From positions 124,001 to 188,000 of the forward strand of contig JAHHII010000006.1 of assembly GCA_019358855.1 (NCBI GenBank): DNA of 64,000 nt, given 5' to 3'. Shown in pieces: positions 1 to 8,238 of the stretch (position 1 is the first letter of the stretch; each line of letters begins with the position of its first letter). The notes beneath the pieces were generated by a model. It saw nothing but the letters and a program-made list of their open reading frames with translations. It did not search any database and was not told the DNA's origin. Origin of the DNA: Timaviella obliquedivisa GSE-PSE-MK23-08B. Lineage in GTDB: Bacteria; Cyanobacteriota; Cyanobacteriia; Elainellales; Elainellaceae. Made by a program: the position numbers and the translations under genes.

Positions 1-1
1 A

Positions 2-364
2 TTTTTATCGAATCGTCAGTTTGCTCGCCCTAATCGGATCTCTCAGGAAATAGTCGATGCTTACCTCACTTCTGCCCAACTTCCCCATGCCGAGTTGACT
101 GCACTTTCCTTTGTACGCGGCGATTTATGCTTTGATTTAGCAGAGTTTATGCCGCAATTGACTACCCCTACCGCCATCATTTGGGGCAAGCAGTCTCAGC
201 TGACTGACTACACCATTGGCGAAAAGCTGGCGAAGCTCAACCCGCAAGCCGTTCGATTTTTAGAAATTTTAGAAGATGTCGGATTAACGCCTCAGTTAGA
301 GTTGCCTGCTGTCATGATTGGAATGGTTCAAAAATTTCTGGACGAACTAGGGGAAGGAAGTTAA
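2..364 (+). CDS. Alpha/beta hydrolase fold protein, C-terminal part (5' end outside window)
   Basis: The frame is open from base 2, so the gene starts before the window; the first in-window start-like codon (TTG at 95) is internal. The visible 120 residues contain FMPQLTTPTAIIWGKQSQLT, the pattern seen near the acidic residue and cap of alpha/beta hydrolases (a strand ending in IWG, then the partner of the catalytic His). The fold call is an inference from this pattern, and no catalytic Ser is in view. The stop codon TAA (362-364) coincides with the target duplication of the repeat that follows. The gene converges on ackA. Confidence 0.55.
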   Translation, partial: FLSNRQFARPNRISQEIVDAYLTSAQLPHAELTALSFVRGDLCFDLAEFMPQLTTPTAIIWGKQSQLTDYTIGEKLAKLNPQAVRFLEILEDVGLTPQLELPAVMIGMVQKFLDELGEGS

Positions 365-513
365 GGGAGTTGCATGAAGATAAAACCCCAGTGGGATGCT
401 TTGACTTTTCAGCCCCCTAAATCCCCCATTTTGGGGGACTTCCGAACCTTTCAAAGTCCCCCAAAATGGGGAATTTAGGGGGCGATTCGGGGCGTTATTT
501 AATTGCAACTTCC
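365..513. repeat. MITE-like element, type A, copy 1
   Basis: A 149-bp element with terminal inverted repeats GGGAGTTGCA (365-374) and TGCAACTTCC (504-513), flanked on both sides by TAA (362-364 and 514-516). The interior is a long imperfect palindrome rich in CCCCC and GGGGG tracts with AAGTCCCCC in one arm. It has no coding capacity. A second copy lies at 44505-44652. It exactly fills the gap between the stop codons of two convergent genes. The TIR plus 3-bp TNA-type duplication resembles IS5-group transposition, which is an inference. Confidence 0.75.
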
Positions 514-1715
514 TAACCTACGTTTTTCAGCAATCGCCAACAGTCCTTGGCGATCGCCCAGTCTTCCTCAGTATGAACAACTAAAATTCGCACTGCCGAA
601 GCCGCCGTCGCAATATCTTGATCCATGGGCGAATGATTGTTTAAATCCCCATCTAACTGCCACCCCAAAAACTCAAACCCCTGACAAACTGCCGATCGCA
701 CGTTTGCTGAATGTTCGCCAATGCCTGCTGTAAACACCAGCGCATCCAAGCCGCCTAAACCAGGTAACAAAGAAGCAATGGACGATCGCAGCCGATCTAC
801 AAACAAATCAAACGCCAGTTGTGCCCGTGAATTTTCTGCCTTAGCGCCCAGAATCTGGCGCATATCAGATGACACGCCAGAAACGCCCAGCAAACCAGAA
901 TTGCGATTTAGGGCGCGATCGAGATCATCCACCGAATGCCCCTGTCGCAGTAGATAAATCAAAATACCTGGATCGATCGAGCCACAGCGCGTTCCCATCA
1001 TTACGCCATCCAGCGGCGTAAACCCCATGGTAGTGGCAATACTGCGCCCATCCCGAATGGCAGCCAAAGAACAACCGTTTCCTAAATGGCAGATAATCAG
1101 CCGAGACTGAGGCATACCCAGAATTTGAACCGATCGCTCAGTCACATATTGATAGCTAGTGCCATGGAAGCCATAACGCTGAATGCCCTGTTCATACCAG
1201 TCATAGGGCAAGGGATAAACTGTGGAAGTCGGTGGCATTTGGGCATGAAAAGCGGTGTCAAAAACTGCCACTTGGGGCATAGTTCCCAACTGTTCCATGA
1301 CCTCGATCCCCTCTAAGTTGAGAGGATTATGAAGCGGCGCAAATGCAGAGAACTGCGCGATCGCCGCCTTCACCGCCGGCGTAATTAACACACTTTCCCG
1401 ATACTCTCGTCCACCCTGCACCACCCGATGCCCCACGCCCTTAATCTCATCCATTCCAGAAATCACCTGAGTTTCGCCTTGCCACAGGGTCGAGATCAGG
1501 TGCTTCATCACCTCCGATCTAGAGGTCATGGGTAAAGATTCAGTTTTCGTCATGTGTTGGGTCTTAATCTTAATTTCCACAGTTCCGGGTTGATAGCCCC
1601 AGTCAATCAGTCCTTCCCAAATGGGTGAAGGAGGATTTTGGGGAATTTCTCCCTCAAAATCATAAAGACCACTTTTTTGGCTACTCGACCCAGCATTGAG
1701 AACTAAGATTTTCAT
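513..1715 (-). CDS. ackA: Acetate kinase
   Basis: Catalyses acetate + ATP to acetyl phosphate + ADP in the cytoplasm, linking acetate and acetyl-CoA metabolism. The 400-residue length matches the family. The N-terminal phosphate-binding strand KILVLNAGSSS is present, followed by HRVVQGG, FDTAFHAQMP, RYGFHGTSY, HLGNGCS, MGTRCGSIDPG and FTAGIGEHS near the end, all hallmark ASKHA-fold acetokinase motifs. The ATG start at 1715 is directly supported by the N-terminal motif. The stop codon TAG straddles the end of the adjacent MITE. A GIY-YIG-like gene lies 13 bp upstream on the same strand. Confidence 0.96.
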   Translation of the reverse strand: MKILVLNAGSSSQKSGLYDFEGEIPQNPPSPIWEGLIDWGYQPGTVEIKIKTQHMTKTESLPMTSRSEVMKHLISTLWQGETQVISGMDEIKGVGHRVVQGGREYRESVLITPAVKAAIAQFSAFAPLHNPLNLEGIEVMEQLGTMPQVAVFDTAFHAQMPPTSTVYPLPYDWYEQGIQRYGFHGTSYQYVTERSVQILGMPQSRLIICHLGNGCSLAAIRDGRSIATTMGFTPLDGVMMGTRCGSIDPGILIYLLRQGHSVDDLDRALNRNSGLLGVSGVSSDMRQILGAKAENSRAQLAFDLFVDRLRSSIASLLPGLGGLDALVFTAGIGEHSANVRSAVCQGFEFLGWQLDGDLNNHSPMDQDIATAASAVRILVVHTEEDWAIAKDCWRLLKNVG

Positions 1716-1728
1716 GATTTCCCTGATT

Positions 1729-2322
1729 TTATGTCATCTTTCCGCCCACAAAAGGCGTTCCCCAAAAGTTCCAATTTTGTTTGTTAAAAGGCGATCGCCA
1801 CCGTTCAATTAAAGCCGATTCTAACTGTTGCCGAGGACGCACTTCTGCCGGAATATCCCAGTAAAATGCAGTATTAATGGCGGTTTCAATACCGTACTTA
1901 GCATGAAGATCTCGGTAGTTTAAAACATAGCGCTTGCAGTCATGGATTCCCTTCCAACGCTGGTTTGCCTTCACGGTTTCACCGACATACAACAATAACG
2001 GTACTTGCACATCTATCACAAAGTATAGGCTAGGCTGATCAGGATGTTTGTGGGCAGGTTGTTCAAAAAAGAAAAAGTTATAGAGGTACAGAGAAAAAGG
2101 ATCGATCGCCTCTGCCTTCACAGTCGAAGCAACGATATCAAACAGCAAACCCTGTTCCTCAATTGGACTAAACCGCACTTCATCCTGATACTCTGCAACC
2201 CGCACCTTCCATTGCGACAAGGTTCCTTGGCTCATCCATAGTCCGGGCTGATCTTGATACCGGAAAGAAGTCCTCTTTAAATCGTCATCAGCAAAAAGAG
2301 AAGGTTGTTCGCCAGTGTTCAA
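1729..2322 (-). CDS. GIY-YIG nuclease-like protein
   Basis: About 197 residues. The C-terminal half shows a strand pair followed by LLLYVGET, then QRW, and later LESALIERW, which fits a GIY-YIG-like fold (Tyr/Gly strand, Arg helix, terminal Glu). The family call is by pattern only. I place the start at the TTG at 2322, because GGAGGAG sits 8 bases upstream and the protein then begins MNTGEQPSLF. An upstream ATG at 2397 would add 25 residues and overlap the next gene. No restriction or homing context is present. It may be co-transcribed with ackA. Confidence 0.6.
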   Translation of the reverse strand: MNTGEQPSLFADDDLKRTSFRYQDQPGLWMSQGTLSQWKVRVAEYQDEVRFSPIEEQGLLFDIVASTVKAEAIDPFSLYLYNFFFFEQPAHKHPDQPSLYFVIDVQVPLLLYVGETVKANQRWKGIHDCKRYVLNYRDLHAKYGIETAINTAFYWDIPAEVRPRQQLESALIERWRSPFNKQNWNFWGTPFVGGKMT

Positions 2323-2372
2323 GAGCCGCTCTCCTCCAAACCATTTGACGTTAAGAATAGCGCATCCTGTCT

Positions 2373-2741
2373 TTATGATTCTTGGCGATCGCCACATTCC
2401 TCTTGCTCAACCCCGTAGGGATGCATCGCACAAACCAACCGTTCGCCGCCATAGCGATGCCCATGATAATGACAACAGCCTCGGCAGACTTTAGGAGTAG
2501 AGTCTTCGAGCAATAATTGCTGCTCTCGGTTCATTTCCCTGAGCCTGTCCACATACAAGTCACCGCGGATAGTTCTACTTTTGCGCCGTCTGCTGCGCTC
2601 TAAAATTAGGCTGGTTGCAGTGAAGCTTACAAAACAAGAAGCAACAAAGGCAGAACTGGTGCGAATTTTCTCATTATCAGACCGAACTGAAATGTAGAGA
2701 GCTAAAACTGTACAGATACCGCCAAGTAGTATTCTTACCAT
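2373..2741 (-). CDS. Conserved membrane protein with Cys-rich tail
   Basis: 122 residues. Two hydrophobic segments occupy residues 2-18 and about 30-48. A basic stretch (RSRRRKSR) follows, and the C-terminal half ends in CRGCCHYHGHRYGGERLVC and a further MHPYG...EECGD block. The Cys/His spacing (CxxCC, HxH, C, MHPYG) looks like a metal-binding or redox cluster on one side of the membrane. I recall similar CxxCxHYHG/CxMHPYG tails in unassigned cyanobacterial proteins, but no function is known to me. The ATG at 2741 is the only convincing start. Confidence 0.6.
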   Translation of the reverse strand: MVRILLGGICTVLALYISVRSDNEKIRTSSAFVASCFVSFTATSLILERSRRRKSRTIRGDLYVDRLREMNREQQLLLEDSTPKVCRGCCHYHGHRYGGERLVCAMHPYGVEQEECGDRQES

Positions 2742-2952
2742 GATGATCTGGAGCGAGTGCCTACTAAACCGCTTGCCTAAAACCTTGAGACTAGATGCAA
2801 CCTGTTTCTCTTTGTAATTCTAACCTGATGAATTCTAACCTGCTGAATAGAGTAACGGAAACTTCAAGGCGCCGCTATTCTGAATCTAAAGTTCACCAGT
2901 ATTCTAGGTAACGCTAAAAGATTTAAAAGCACAGATATCTCCAATCTTCTAA

Positions 2953-3102
2953 GAGGATGTCTGAGAAGTATCAAAGATTCTTACACTCGCCCCCCAACCC
3001 CCCATTTTAGGGGACTTCCGAGCCACTCCTTCTTCAAAGTCCCCCAAAATGGGGGATTTAGGGGGCGGATTGGATAGAAACCTAGACTTCTCAGACAACC
3101 TC
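2953..3102. repeat. MITE-like element, type B
   Basis: About 150 bp bounded by inverted repeats GAGGATGTCTGAGAAGT (2953-2969) and ACTTCTCAGACAACCTC (3086-3102), 16 of 17 positions matching, with TAA on both flanks (2950-2952 and 3103-3105; CTAA if shifted by one base). The inner part is the same GGGGACTTCCGA / AAAGTCCCCCAAAATGGGGG palindrome found in the type A elements, but the termini differ. It occupies the middle of the 418-bp spacer 2742-3159, where nothing else was recognised. Confidence 0.75.
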
Positions 3103-3159
3103 TAACGAACCTTGAAGGTTTAGGGAAGTACTGGAAAGCTTACTCAATTTCTAATCTTC

Positions 3160-4065
3160 TCAAATTAAATTAAGCTTTTGCGCAGTCTCAACCTTACAGA
3201 TCCAGAAGTTCAACCAATAATTTCTTTGTAAGACATCCGTTTGTTTCAGTCCGGTGACCTCATCAACGTTGAAGTAGAGGTATTTTTCTGGAGTCAATAT
3301 GGCTTGAATTTCCTGCCCAATTTCATCACTTTGAACTTCAACAATAAAATCTGGCTGGAACTGCTGTATTGAATTCAAAAAACCTTTCAACACGTTAGCA
3401 TCTTGTCCTTCGGCATCAATTTTGACCAAATCAACCGATCGAATGCCTTGTTTTTCAACAAAGGTATCTAGTGTAGTAACCTGCACTTGATGCACAATCG
3501 GCGTGCTTTTCTGATGATTTTCGTAATGTTCTAAACTGAGAGACGCAGAGTAGAGATTTCCTTGCCCTCGCTGAGGCACATAGAATTCGGCAGTACCCAT
3601 AAAATTAGAAACAGCTTGGTCAACCACCTGAATATCGTAATGATTGAGGTGAATATTCTCTCTAAGGGCTTTGTTAAAAGAGGGCAATGGCTCGAAGGCA
3701 TAAACTTTTGAGGACGGGTTGACGGTCTTGGCAATGAGAGAATAAAGCCCCGTGTTGGCTCCAATATCTAGAATAGTTTTAGAGAACTGACAAGCATTTT
3801 TCCACAGTTCAAAGCTGATGGGTTCGTACCCTGAGAGACCTTTCCAAAACAACGAATTTTCTAGCCACTCTCCAGTATGGCTCACCTGAAACTGCTCATT
3901 GCCCAAATCAACGCTGAAGTTCCCTTCAAAAGAAAGTAAGTCCCAGAATCGTTCGGGTGGAATGAGCTTTTTTTGGAGGGTAAGGGATAGGTTTTTTTTA
4001 ACGAAATTTGAAATTCTATTACGATCGCCATTGACAACCCAAGATTGACTCATAACCAGACTCAC
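3160..4065 (-). CDS. FkbM family methyltransferase
   Basis: 301 residues with a class I SAM-binding Rossmann fold: motif I ILDIGANTGLYSLIA at about residues 96-110, then VYAFEPLPS (acidic residue after strand 2) and VDLVKIDAEGQDANVLKG, the signature of the FkbM group. Members O-methylate sugars, polyketides or lipids. The substrate cannot be read here, since no glycosyltransferase or polyketide genes are adjacent. The ATG start at 4065 follows from the extent of the frame. It stands alone between a MITE and an RTX remnant. Confidence 0.85.
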   Translation of the reverse strand: MSLVMSQSWVVNGDRNRISNFVKKNLSLTLQKKLIPPERFWDLLSFEGNFSVDLGNEQFQVSHTGEWLENSLFWKGLSGYEPISFELWKNACQFSKTILDIGANTGLYSLIAKTVNPSSKVYAFEPLPSFNKALRENIHLNHYDIQVVDQAVSNFMGTAEFYVPQRGQGNLYSASLSLEHYENHQKSTPIVHQVQVTTLDTFVEKQGIRSVDLVKIDAEGQDANVLKGFLNSIQQFQPDFIVEVQSDEIGQEIQAILTPEKYLYFNVDEVTGLKQTDVLQRNYWLNFWICKVETAQKLNLI

Positions 4066-4219
4066 CGTTTACTGAAAGCACGATTTATAGCTTATTACAC
4101 AAGCGGAAATGTTACCCATTCACACAAATGATTTTTGCTGAACAGACTTTATCTGACTATAGCTAACTTTTTTTGATCGATCGCCTTAAAACACTCCTAA
4201 CTTTTTCAGGCTGACTGGC

Positions 4220-4698
4220 TTGTGCATTGCTCCTAATGTAATGCCATCAGGTAAACGGCATGAAGCAGAAACAAGATTATTTGGAGATGAAGGAAACGAT
4301 ATTCTTAATGGTGGAACTGGGGATGACTGTCTGAGCAGTGAGAAAGACAACGATCGCTACATTGTTGATAGCATTGGCGATCGGGTGTTTGAAAACCTTA
4401 ATGAAGGCATTGATACCGTAGAGGTTTCGGTTAGCTTCACGCTAGAAGCCAAAATTGAGGAATTAGTCTTGACCAGAATTAATACCATTAACGGAACAGG
4501 CAACGCTCTCGACAATAACATCAGTGTTTAGATCCAGGCACGTTCGGTGCCCTTACGCCTGCAAATGTGGCGATCGTCGCCAACGATGATCAGGCGCCTC
4601 TCAGTGCAGGTTTCATTACTTATAGGGCTGCAACAGGCAATCTGTTCTTCAATCAAAACAGTATTTTTGAGATCTTTTCGAGAGCCTATGTCTGCTAA
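4220..4698 (+). pseudogene. Remnant of an RTX / hemolysin-type calcium-binding protein
   Basis: The first reading frame (4220-4531) carries an RTX nonapeptide-like stretch, LFGDEGNDILNGGTGDDCL, followed by the serralysin-type motifs DRVFENLNEGIDTVEVSVSF and INGTGNALDN. After its stop, a second frame from 4531 to 4698 encodes DPGTFGALTPANVAIV...ITYRAATGNLFFNQN, which resembles the usual C-terminal end of cyanobacterial RTX proteins. So two pieces of one ancestral reading frame lie in different frames, with the region between them lost. No N-terminal effector domain is present. I read this as a decayed gene end, not an expressed protein. Confidence 0.7.
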
Positions 4699-4819
4699 GT
4701 TATCTACGCCCCTGTCCAAAGAAATAGAAGCAAAAAAAACTTATTACTAACGAATGAGGGGCAAGTAGTCTGGGAAACCTATACTTCTCGTAAAGACTTG
4801 TAAAGACTATCTTAGAATC

Positions 4820-5101
4820 ATGCAAAACTCGTTATTTGACAAAGCTTTTCGAGACAGCGACGGAAACATCGTTGTTGCTCAGATGCCAAACTTGCCAATT
4901 TTGGTTTTTCTAACTGCAACGCTACTTACGCTCATACCGACAGGTGACAGCATTCATAGGGGGTTGGGTGCCATAGCTTTTGGTTCATTGTTTACATGGG
5001 CATGGCAAGAAATATTCGAGGGCGTTAATTATTTCCGGCGATCGCTAGGGTTTGTTGTGTTGCTTGGAGCGATCGCTTCTGCATTCTCGAGAACTCTCTA
5101 A
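4820..5101 (+). CDS. Small membrane protein, unknown
   Basis: 93 residues with three hydrophobic stretches (about 27-42, 50-62 and 76-89) separated by short polar loops; the first 24 residues are hydrophilic. The ATG at 4820 is the first in the frame. The end of the gene contains cyanobacterial-style GCGATCGC, so base use resembles the neighbours. I do not recognise the family. It is monocistronic by spacing (121 bp after the RTX remnant, 294 bp before the next gene). Confidence 0.5.
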   Translation: MQNSLFDKAFRDSDGNIVVAQMPNLPILVFLTATLLTLIPTGDSIHRGLGAIAFGSLFTWAWQEIFEGVNYFRRSLGFVVLLGAIASAFSRTL

Positions 5102-5395
5102 GCATTCCCCTTTGTATTCTTTCACCCAGGGCGACTATTAGCCAAGGTATCACAAAAAGTTCTTCTATAAGTGTGCATAAGCAAGTATGCCACAAACTAC
5201 ACACTAACAGACGTGCAGCCTTTTAATGTGTGGGGCGGCACTGTCAAGCGTGTGATGCGATCGTGGTATTTTCTATTGTCCTAATCAAAAGTCAAAGGCT
5301 GACGCTTTATCAACTCAAAAGCAATCTATGGATTGTGAAGTCAATAGTAAGTTAGCGCTTAGGCTTGCCTGCAAACGTAATCCTAGTACACGTCA

Positions 5396-6385
5396 ATGAC
5401 TACTCCTACACGCTATTCTAATAACGATCAAGCTACAGGTATCAGTGTGTCTTCTAAACCGTCTCAGCTTATCAGCAAAGTTCGATACGGCGTTTGGCTA
5501 TTTGGTATTTTCTCTTGGATGTTTGCTGTTACTGAGCGGTGTTTGGCTTGCTTTGCAGATGGTGCGTTATCTGCACCCGAATTGATTCCGATCTCATTGG
5601 TTTTCTCACTGTGCATTGTTTGGGTTCACTTAAAGCCAAGACATTCAGAAGCCGAAAGCTCGCCCATCGAAAACATTAGCACGCTTAAGTACTACAAAAT
5701 AGATTCAGGCACTCCTCAACACGAAACCTATCGCCATAAGACTGAAGCGAGAATGCTTCAGTTAGAGAAGTATCACCTGATTACTCAAGAATATATCCTG
5801 CCAATTCCTTATCTTTGCCAAATCTATCACCTGCTGAATTTAAAGCATCTAGAGTCAGTTCACGGTTTTAGCCTCAATAACCTCAAAGTTACTGATGTCA
5901 GCCAATTTAAAGCAACAGCGAGCGGCGGCATCATCAAGTTTCAAACAGTTCTAGACTCATCTCTGAATGTCCTTAAGGTGTTGCGCCAGCCGATCGTTGA
6001 AGTGGCACTGGTATTACACACTCCGTATACCATTGAACTGAATGTTCCTGTCTACAGCGGTAAGAAAATAGCTGTTATTTTTAATGTTCTACCGCTTAGC
6101 AACAACGAACATAAGTTGTTCATTGATATTTATAGCAACCTACCCCTGCCAAAACCGCTATTACAAATTCTATTGCATGTCGCTTCTAGCCTAACGTTGT
6201 TTGAAGATTTGCCTTACCTCTCTAAGCTGGCTCAGTCAAACCTTAACCATTCCTCCAAATGGGGTAAGTCTGATCATAAAGCGATGCAACTTTTCAATCG
6301 ATTTGTTGAGTTATATGGCTCTAGCTTACAGCAACCCCCAGCAATGGGAGCGGTTAAACTACAACCCATATCCAGTTCGTCCTAA
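5396..6385 (+). CDS. Unknown membrane-anchored protein
   Basis: 329 residues. Two hydrophobic helices lie at about 31-50 and 62-79, followed by a long soluble region of mixed alpha/beta character (for example VEVALVLHTPYTIELNVPVY and KIAVIFNVLPLSNNEHKLFIDIYS) that could form a beta-sheet or SRPBCC-like fold. The tail is Pro/Ser-rich. I do not recognise it. Good codon structure over the full length and the ATG at 5396 support a real gene. The 294-bp region upstream shows no RNA gene or repeat that I can identify. Confidence 0.55.
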   Translation: MTTPTRYSNNDQATGISVSSKPSQLISKVRYGVWLFGIFSWMFAVTERCLACFADGALSAPELIPISLVFSLCIVWVHLKPRHSEAESSPIENISTLKYYKIDSGTPQHETYRHKTEARMLQLEKYHLITQEYILPIPYLCQIYHLLNLKHLESVHGFSLNNLKVTDVSQFKATASGGIIKFQTVLDSSLNVLKVLRQPIVEVALVLHTPYTIELNVPVYSGKKIAVIFNVLPLSNNEHKLFIDIYSNLPLPKPLLQILLHVASSLTLFEDLPYLSKLAQSNLNHSSKWGKSDHKAMQLFNRFVELYGSSLQQPPAMGAVKLQPISSSS

Positions 6386-6523
6386 ATGAGCTTTAACGCG
6401 CTCATACTCTAGCAGGCAAGTCTAAATTAGGCAGGGTTTCGTTATCCTATCAGTTGTTTTCAGTACGGAAATAGGGTTTTCAAAATGGAAATAGAAAGGA
6501 ATATCTTCGTACTTTTGTAGTGG

Positions 6524-7036
6524 TTAATCATTTCTTTGGTCTTCTGAGTAAATCTGATCTTGTGTAATCTGATTTGTTTGCTGTAACTCTCGTACTTCCC
6601 TTTGCAGGAAAAAGTTTAAGAATGTGCGAATGCCTGTTACAGCAGCCAATCTGGCGATCGCATCCCAACTGGGCGAAACCGCTGTACTCACAATATCTGC
6701 GGCTAAAAGAAACTCTAGTGAAAGTGCTAATGAGATGCCGAGTTCTAAGCGAATTTCCTGTTGAGCCGATTGGAACCGTTTTTGCTTTCTGCGAATCAGC
6801 TTCCGCAACGTAATTACAAAGGAAATTGCAACAATCAAGATGGCAATGAATTCCAAAATGACTTTCAAGAATAATGCAAATTCCTGCAAAATATTTTCTA
6901 AGAAGTAGATCAGTTCTAAACGCTGAGAATCGCTTTCAGTCACAACTGAAAGGAAACTATCGTGTCGTGCCAGCCAGCTAAAATCAATTGCCATAATTTC
7001 AGATTTTCTTGCGATCTTACGATCATTCAGCAACAC
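6524..7036 (-). CDS. DUF1622 family membrane protein
   Basis: 170 residues. The core FLKVILEFIAILIVAISFVI forms the first membrane helix. RLELGISLALSLEFLLAADIV and the following IARLAAVTGIRTFLNFFLQREV give the conserved second and third helices typical of DUF1622 proteins. The function of the family is unknown. The start could be the internal ATG of MAIDFSWLARH (residue 15), as the first 14 residues are not typical. The gene ends 4 bp before the THUMP methyltransferase gene on the same strand. Confidence 0.8.
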   Translation of the reverse strand: MLLNDRKIARKSEIMAIDFSWLARHDSFLSVVTESDSQRLELIYFLENILQEFALFLKVILEFIAILIVAISFVITLRKLIRRKQKRFQSAQQEIRLELGISLALSLEFLLAADIVSTAVSPSWDAIARLAAVTGIRTFLNFFLQREVRELQQTNQITQDQIYSEDQRND

Positions 7037-7040
7037 TTAC

Positions 7041-8165
7041 TCAGTACAGTTCGTACTTCATTAACTGACAAGGCAAGGTGCCATTATAAACTGCAATCCG
7101 TTGGGACGATTTTAATCCGATCGACTGCGAGAGTTCTTTATTGCCACTGAGGACAAACGCCGTCCAGCCTTTGAAGCGTTGCTTCAGCACGTCGCCTAAT
7201 TGCTTATAAAATGTGCCCAAGTCGCTCTCCCGTTCTAGCCGTTCGCCATAGGGTGGATTGCAGAATACTACACCGCTGTCTGCTGGGGCAGCAACGTCTT
7301 CCAGGTCGATCGCTGCGAAATAAACGTGGTTCAGTACACCACAGTTTGTTGCATTAGCGATCGCTTGCTCAATCACATTTTCATCGCGATCGCTGCCCCA
7401 AATGGGTGCAGGAATGGTTTCGTGCTGGTTCGCTTCAGCAGATTGAATCAATTTTTCTAGCAAAGGTCGGTCAGCATCTAGCCAGGTTTCAAACCCAAAC
7501 TGTTCCCGAAACAAACCCGGTGCAATGTTGAGTGCTTTCAAACTCGCCTCTAAAGGTAACGTCCCTGACCCACAGAGCGGATCGTAAAACATTTGTTCAG
7601 GCTGCCAGCCCGACAATTGGATCAGCGCCGCTGCCAACGATTCCTTCAGCGGTGCAGCCCCAACTGCCGGACGATAGCCGCGACGGTGCAAGCTCTGCCC
7701 CGAACTATCTAAACTGACGGTACACACGTTGCGTTCAAGATGGACACTGATTTGTACATCGGGTGACTGCAACTCAACACTAGAGCGATCGCCCAGCCGT
7801 TCTTGCTGTTGATCAACGATCGCTCTTTTAACCTGAAGCGCTGTGAAATGAGTATGGTTTAGCTGCTCACTTTTGCCCGTTGCATTAACCGCTAAGGTTA
7901 GATCTGGGGTAAGGTACTGCAACCAGTCAATTGTTTGAATCCCTCGATAAAGATCTTCTGAATTTTGGCAAGGAAATTCATGCAGCTTCATTAAGATCCG
8001 AAAGGGTAGCCGCGCCCACAGATTAACGTGATACAGCAACGTGCGATCGCCCGCAAACGCCACGCCACAAAACCCCGGCTCTACAGCGTTGGCACCCAAC
8101 TGTTCTAACTCTTGCGCTGCCAGCATTTCTAGCCCGCGCGCCACTGTTGCAAAATACTGATTCAT
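7041..8165 (-). CDS. THUMP-domain class I SAM-dependent RNA methyltransferase (RlmL/RlmK N-domain-like)
   Basis: 374 residues. The N-terminal THUMP/ferredoxin-like part begins NQYFATVARGLEMLAAQEL and contains TIDWLQYL...AVNATG. The catalytic domain has DPLCGSGTLPLEASL (motif I, about residue 200) and VVFCNPPYGERLE (the NPPY motif of N2-guanine methyltransferases, about residue 295). This matches the YcbY/RlmL group that modifies 23S rRNA G2445; the exact target here is an inference. ATG at 8165. A DUF1622 gene follows 4 bp downstream, so the two may be co-transcribed. Confidence 0.88.
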   Translation of the reverse strand: MNQYFATVARGLEMLAAQELEQLGANAVEPGFCGVAFAGDRTLLYHVNLWARLPFRILMKLHEFPCQNSEDLYRGIQTIDWLQYLTPDLTLAVNATGKSEQLNHTHFTALQVKRAIVDQQQERLGDRSSVELQSPDVQISVHLERNVCTVSLDSSGQSLHRRGYRPAVGAAPLKESLAAALIQLSGWQPEQMFYDPLCGSGTLPLEASLKALNIAPGLFREQFGFETWLDADRPLLEKLIQSAEANQHETIPAPIWGSDRDENVIEQAIANATNCGVLNHVYFAAIDLEDVAAPADSGVVFCNPPYGERLERESDLGTFYKQLGDVLKQRFKGWTAFVLSGNKELSQSIGLKSSQRIAVYNGTLPCQLMKYELY

Positions 8166-8238
8166 TCATGAGACTCATAACTGCAAGGAACGGTGAAGAC
8201 CACTCGCCCTTAGCAATTATATCGATCGTCAGAAGAGC

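Noticed and set aside
503-1316. Open frames opposite ackA
   Set aside because: Shadow frames of ackA on the other strand; composition follows the ackA codons.
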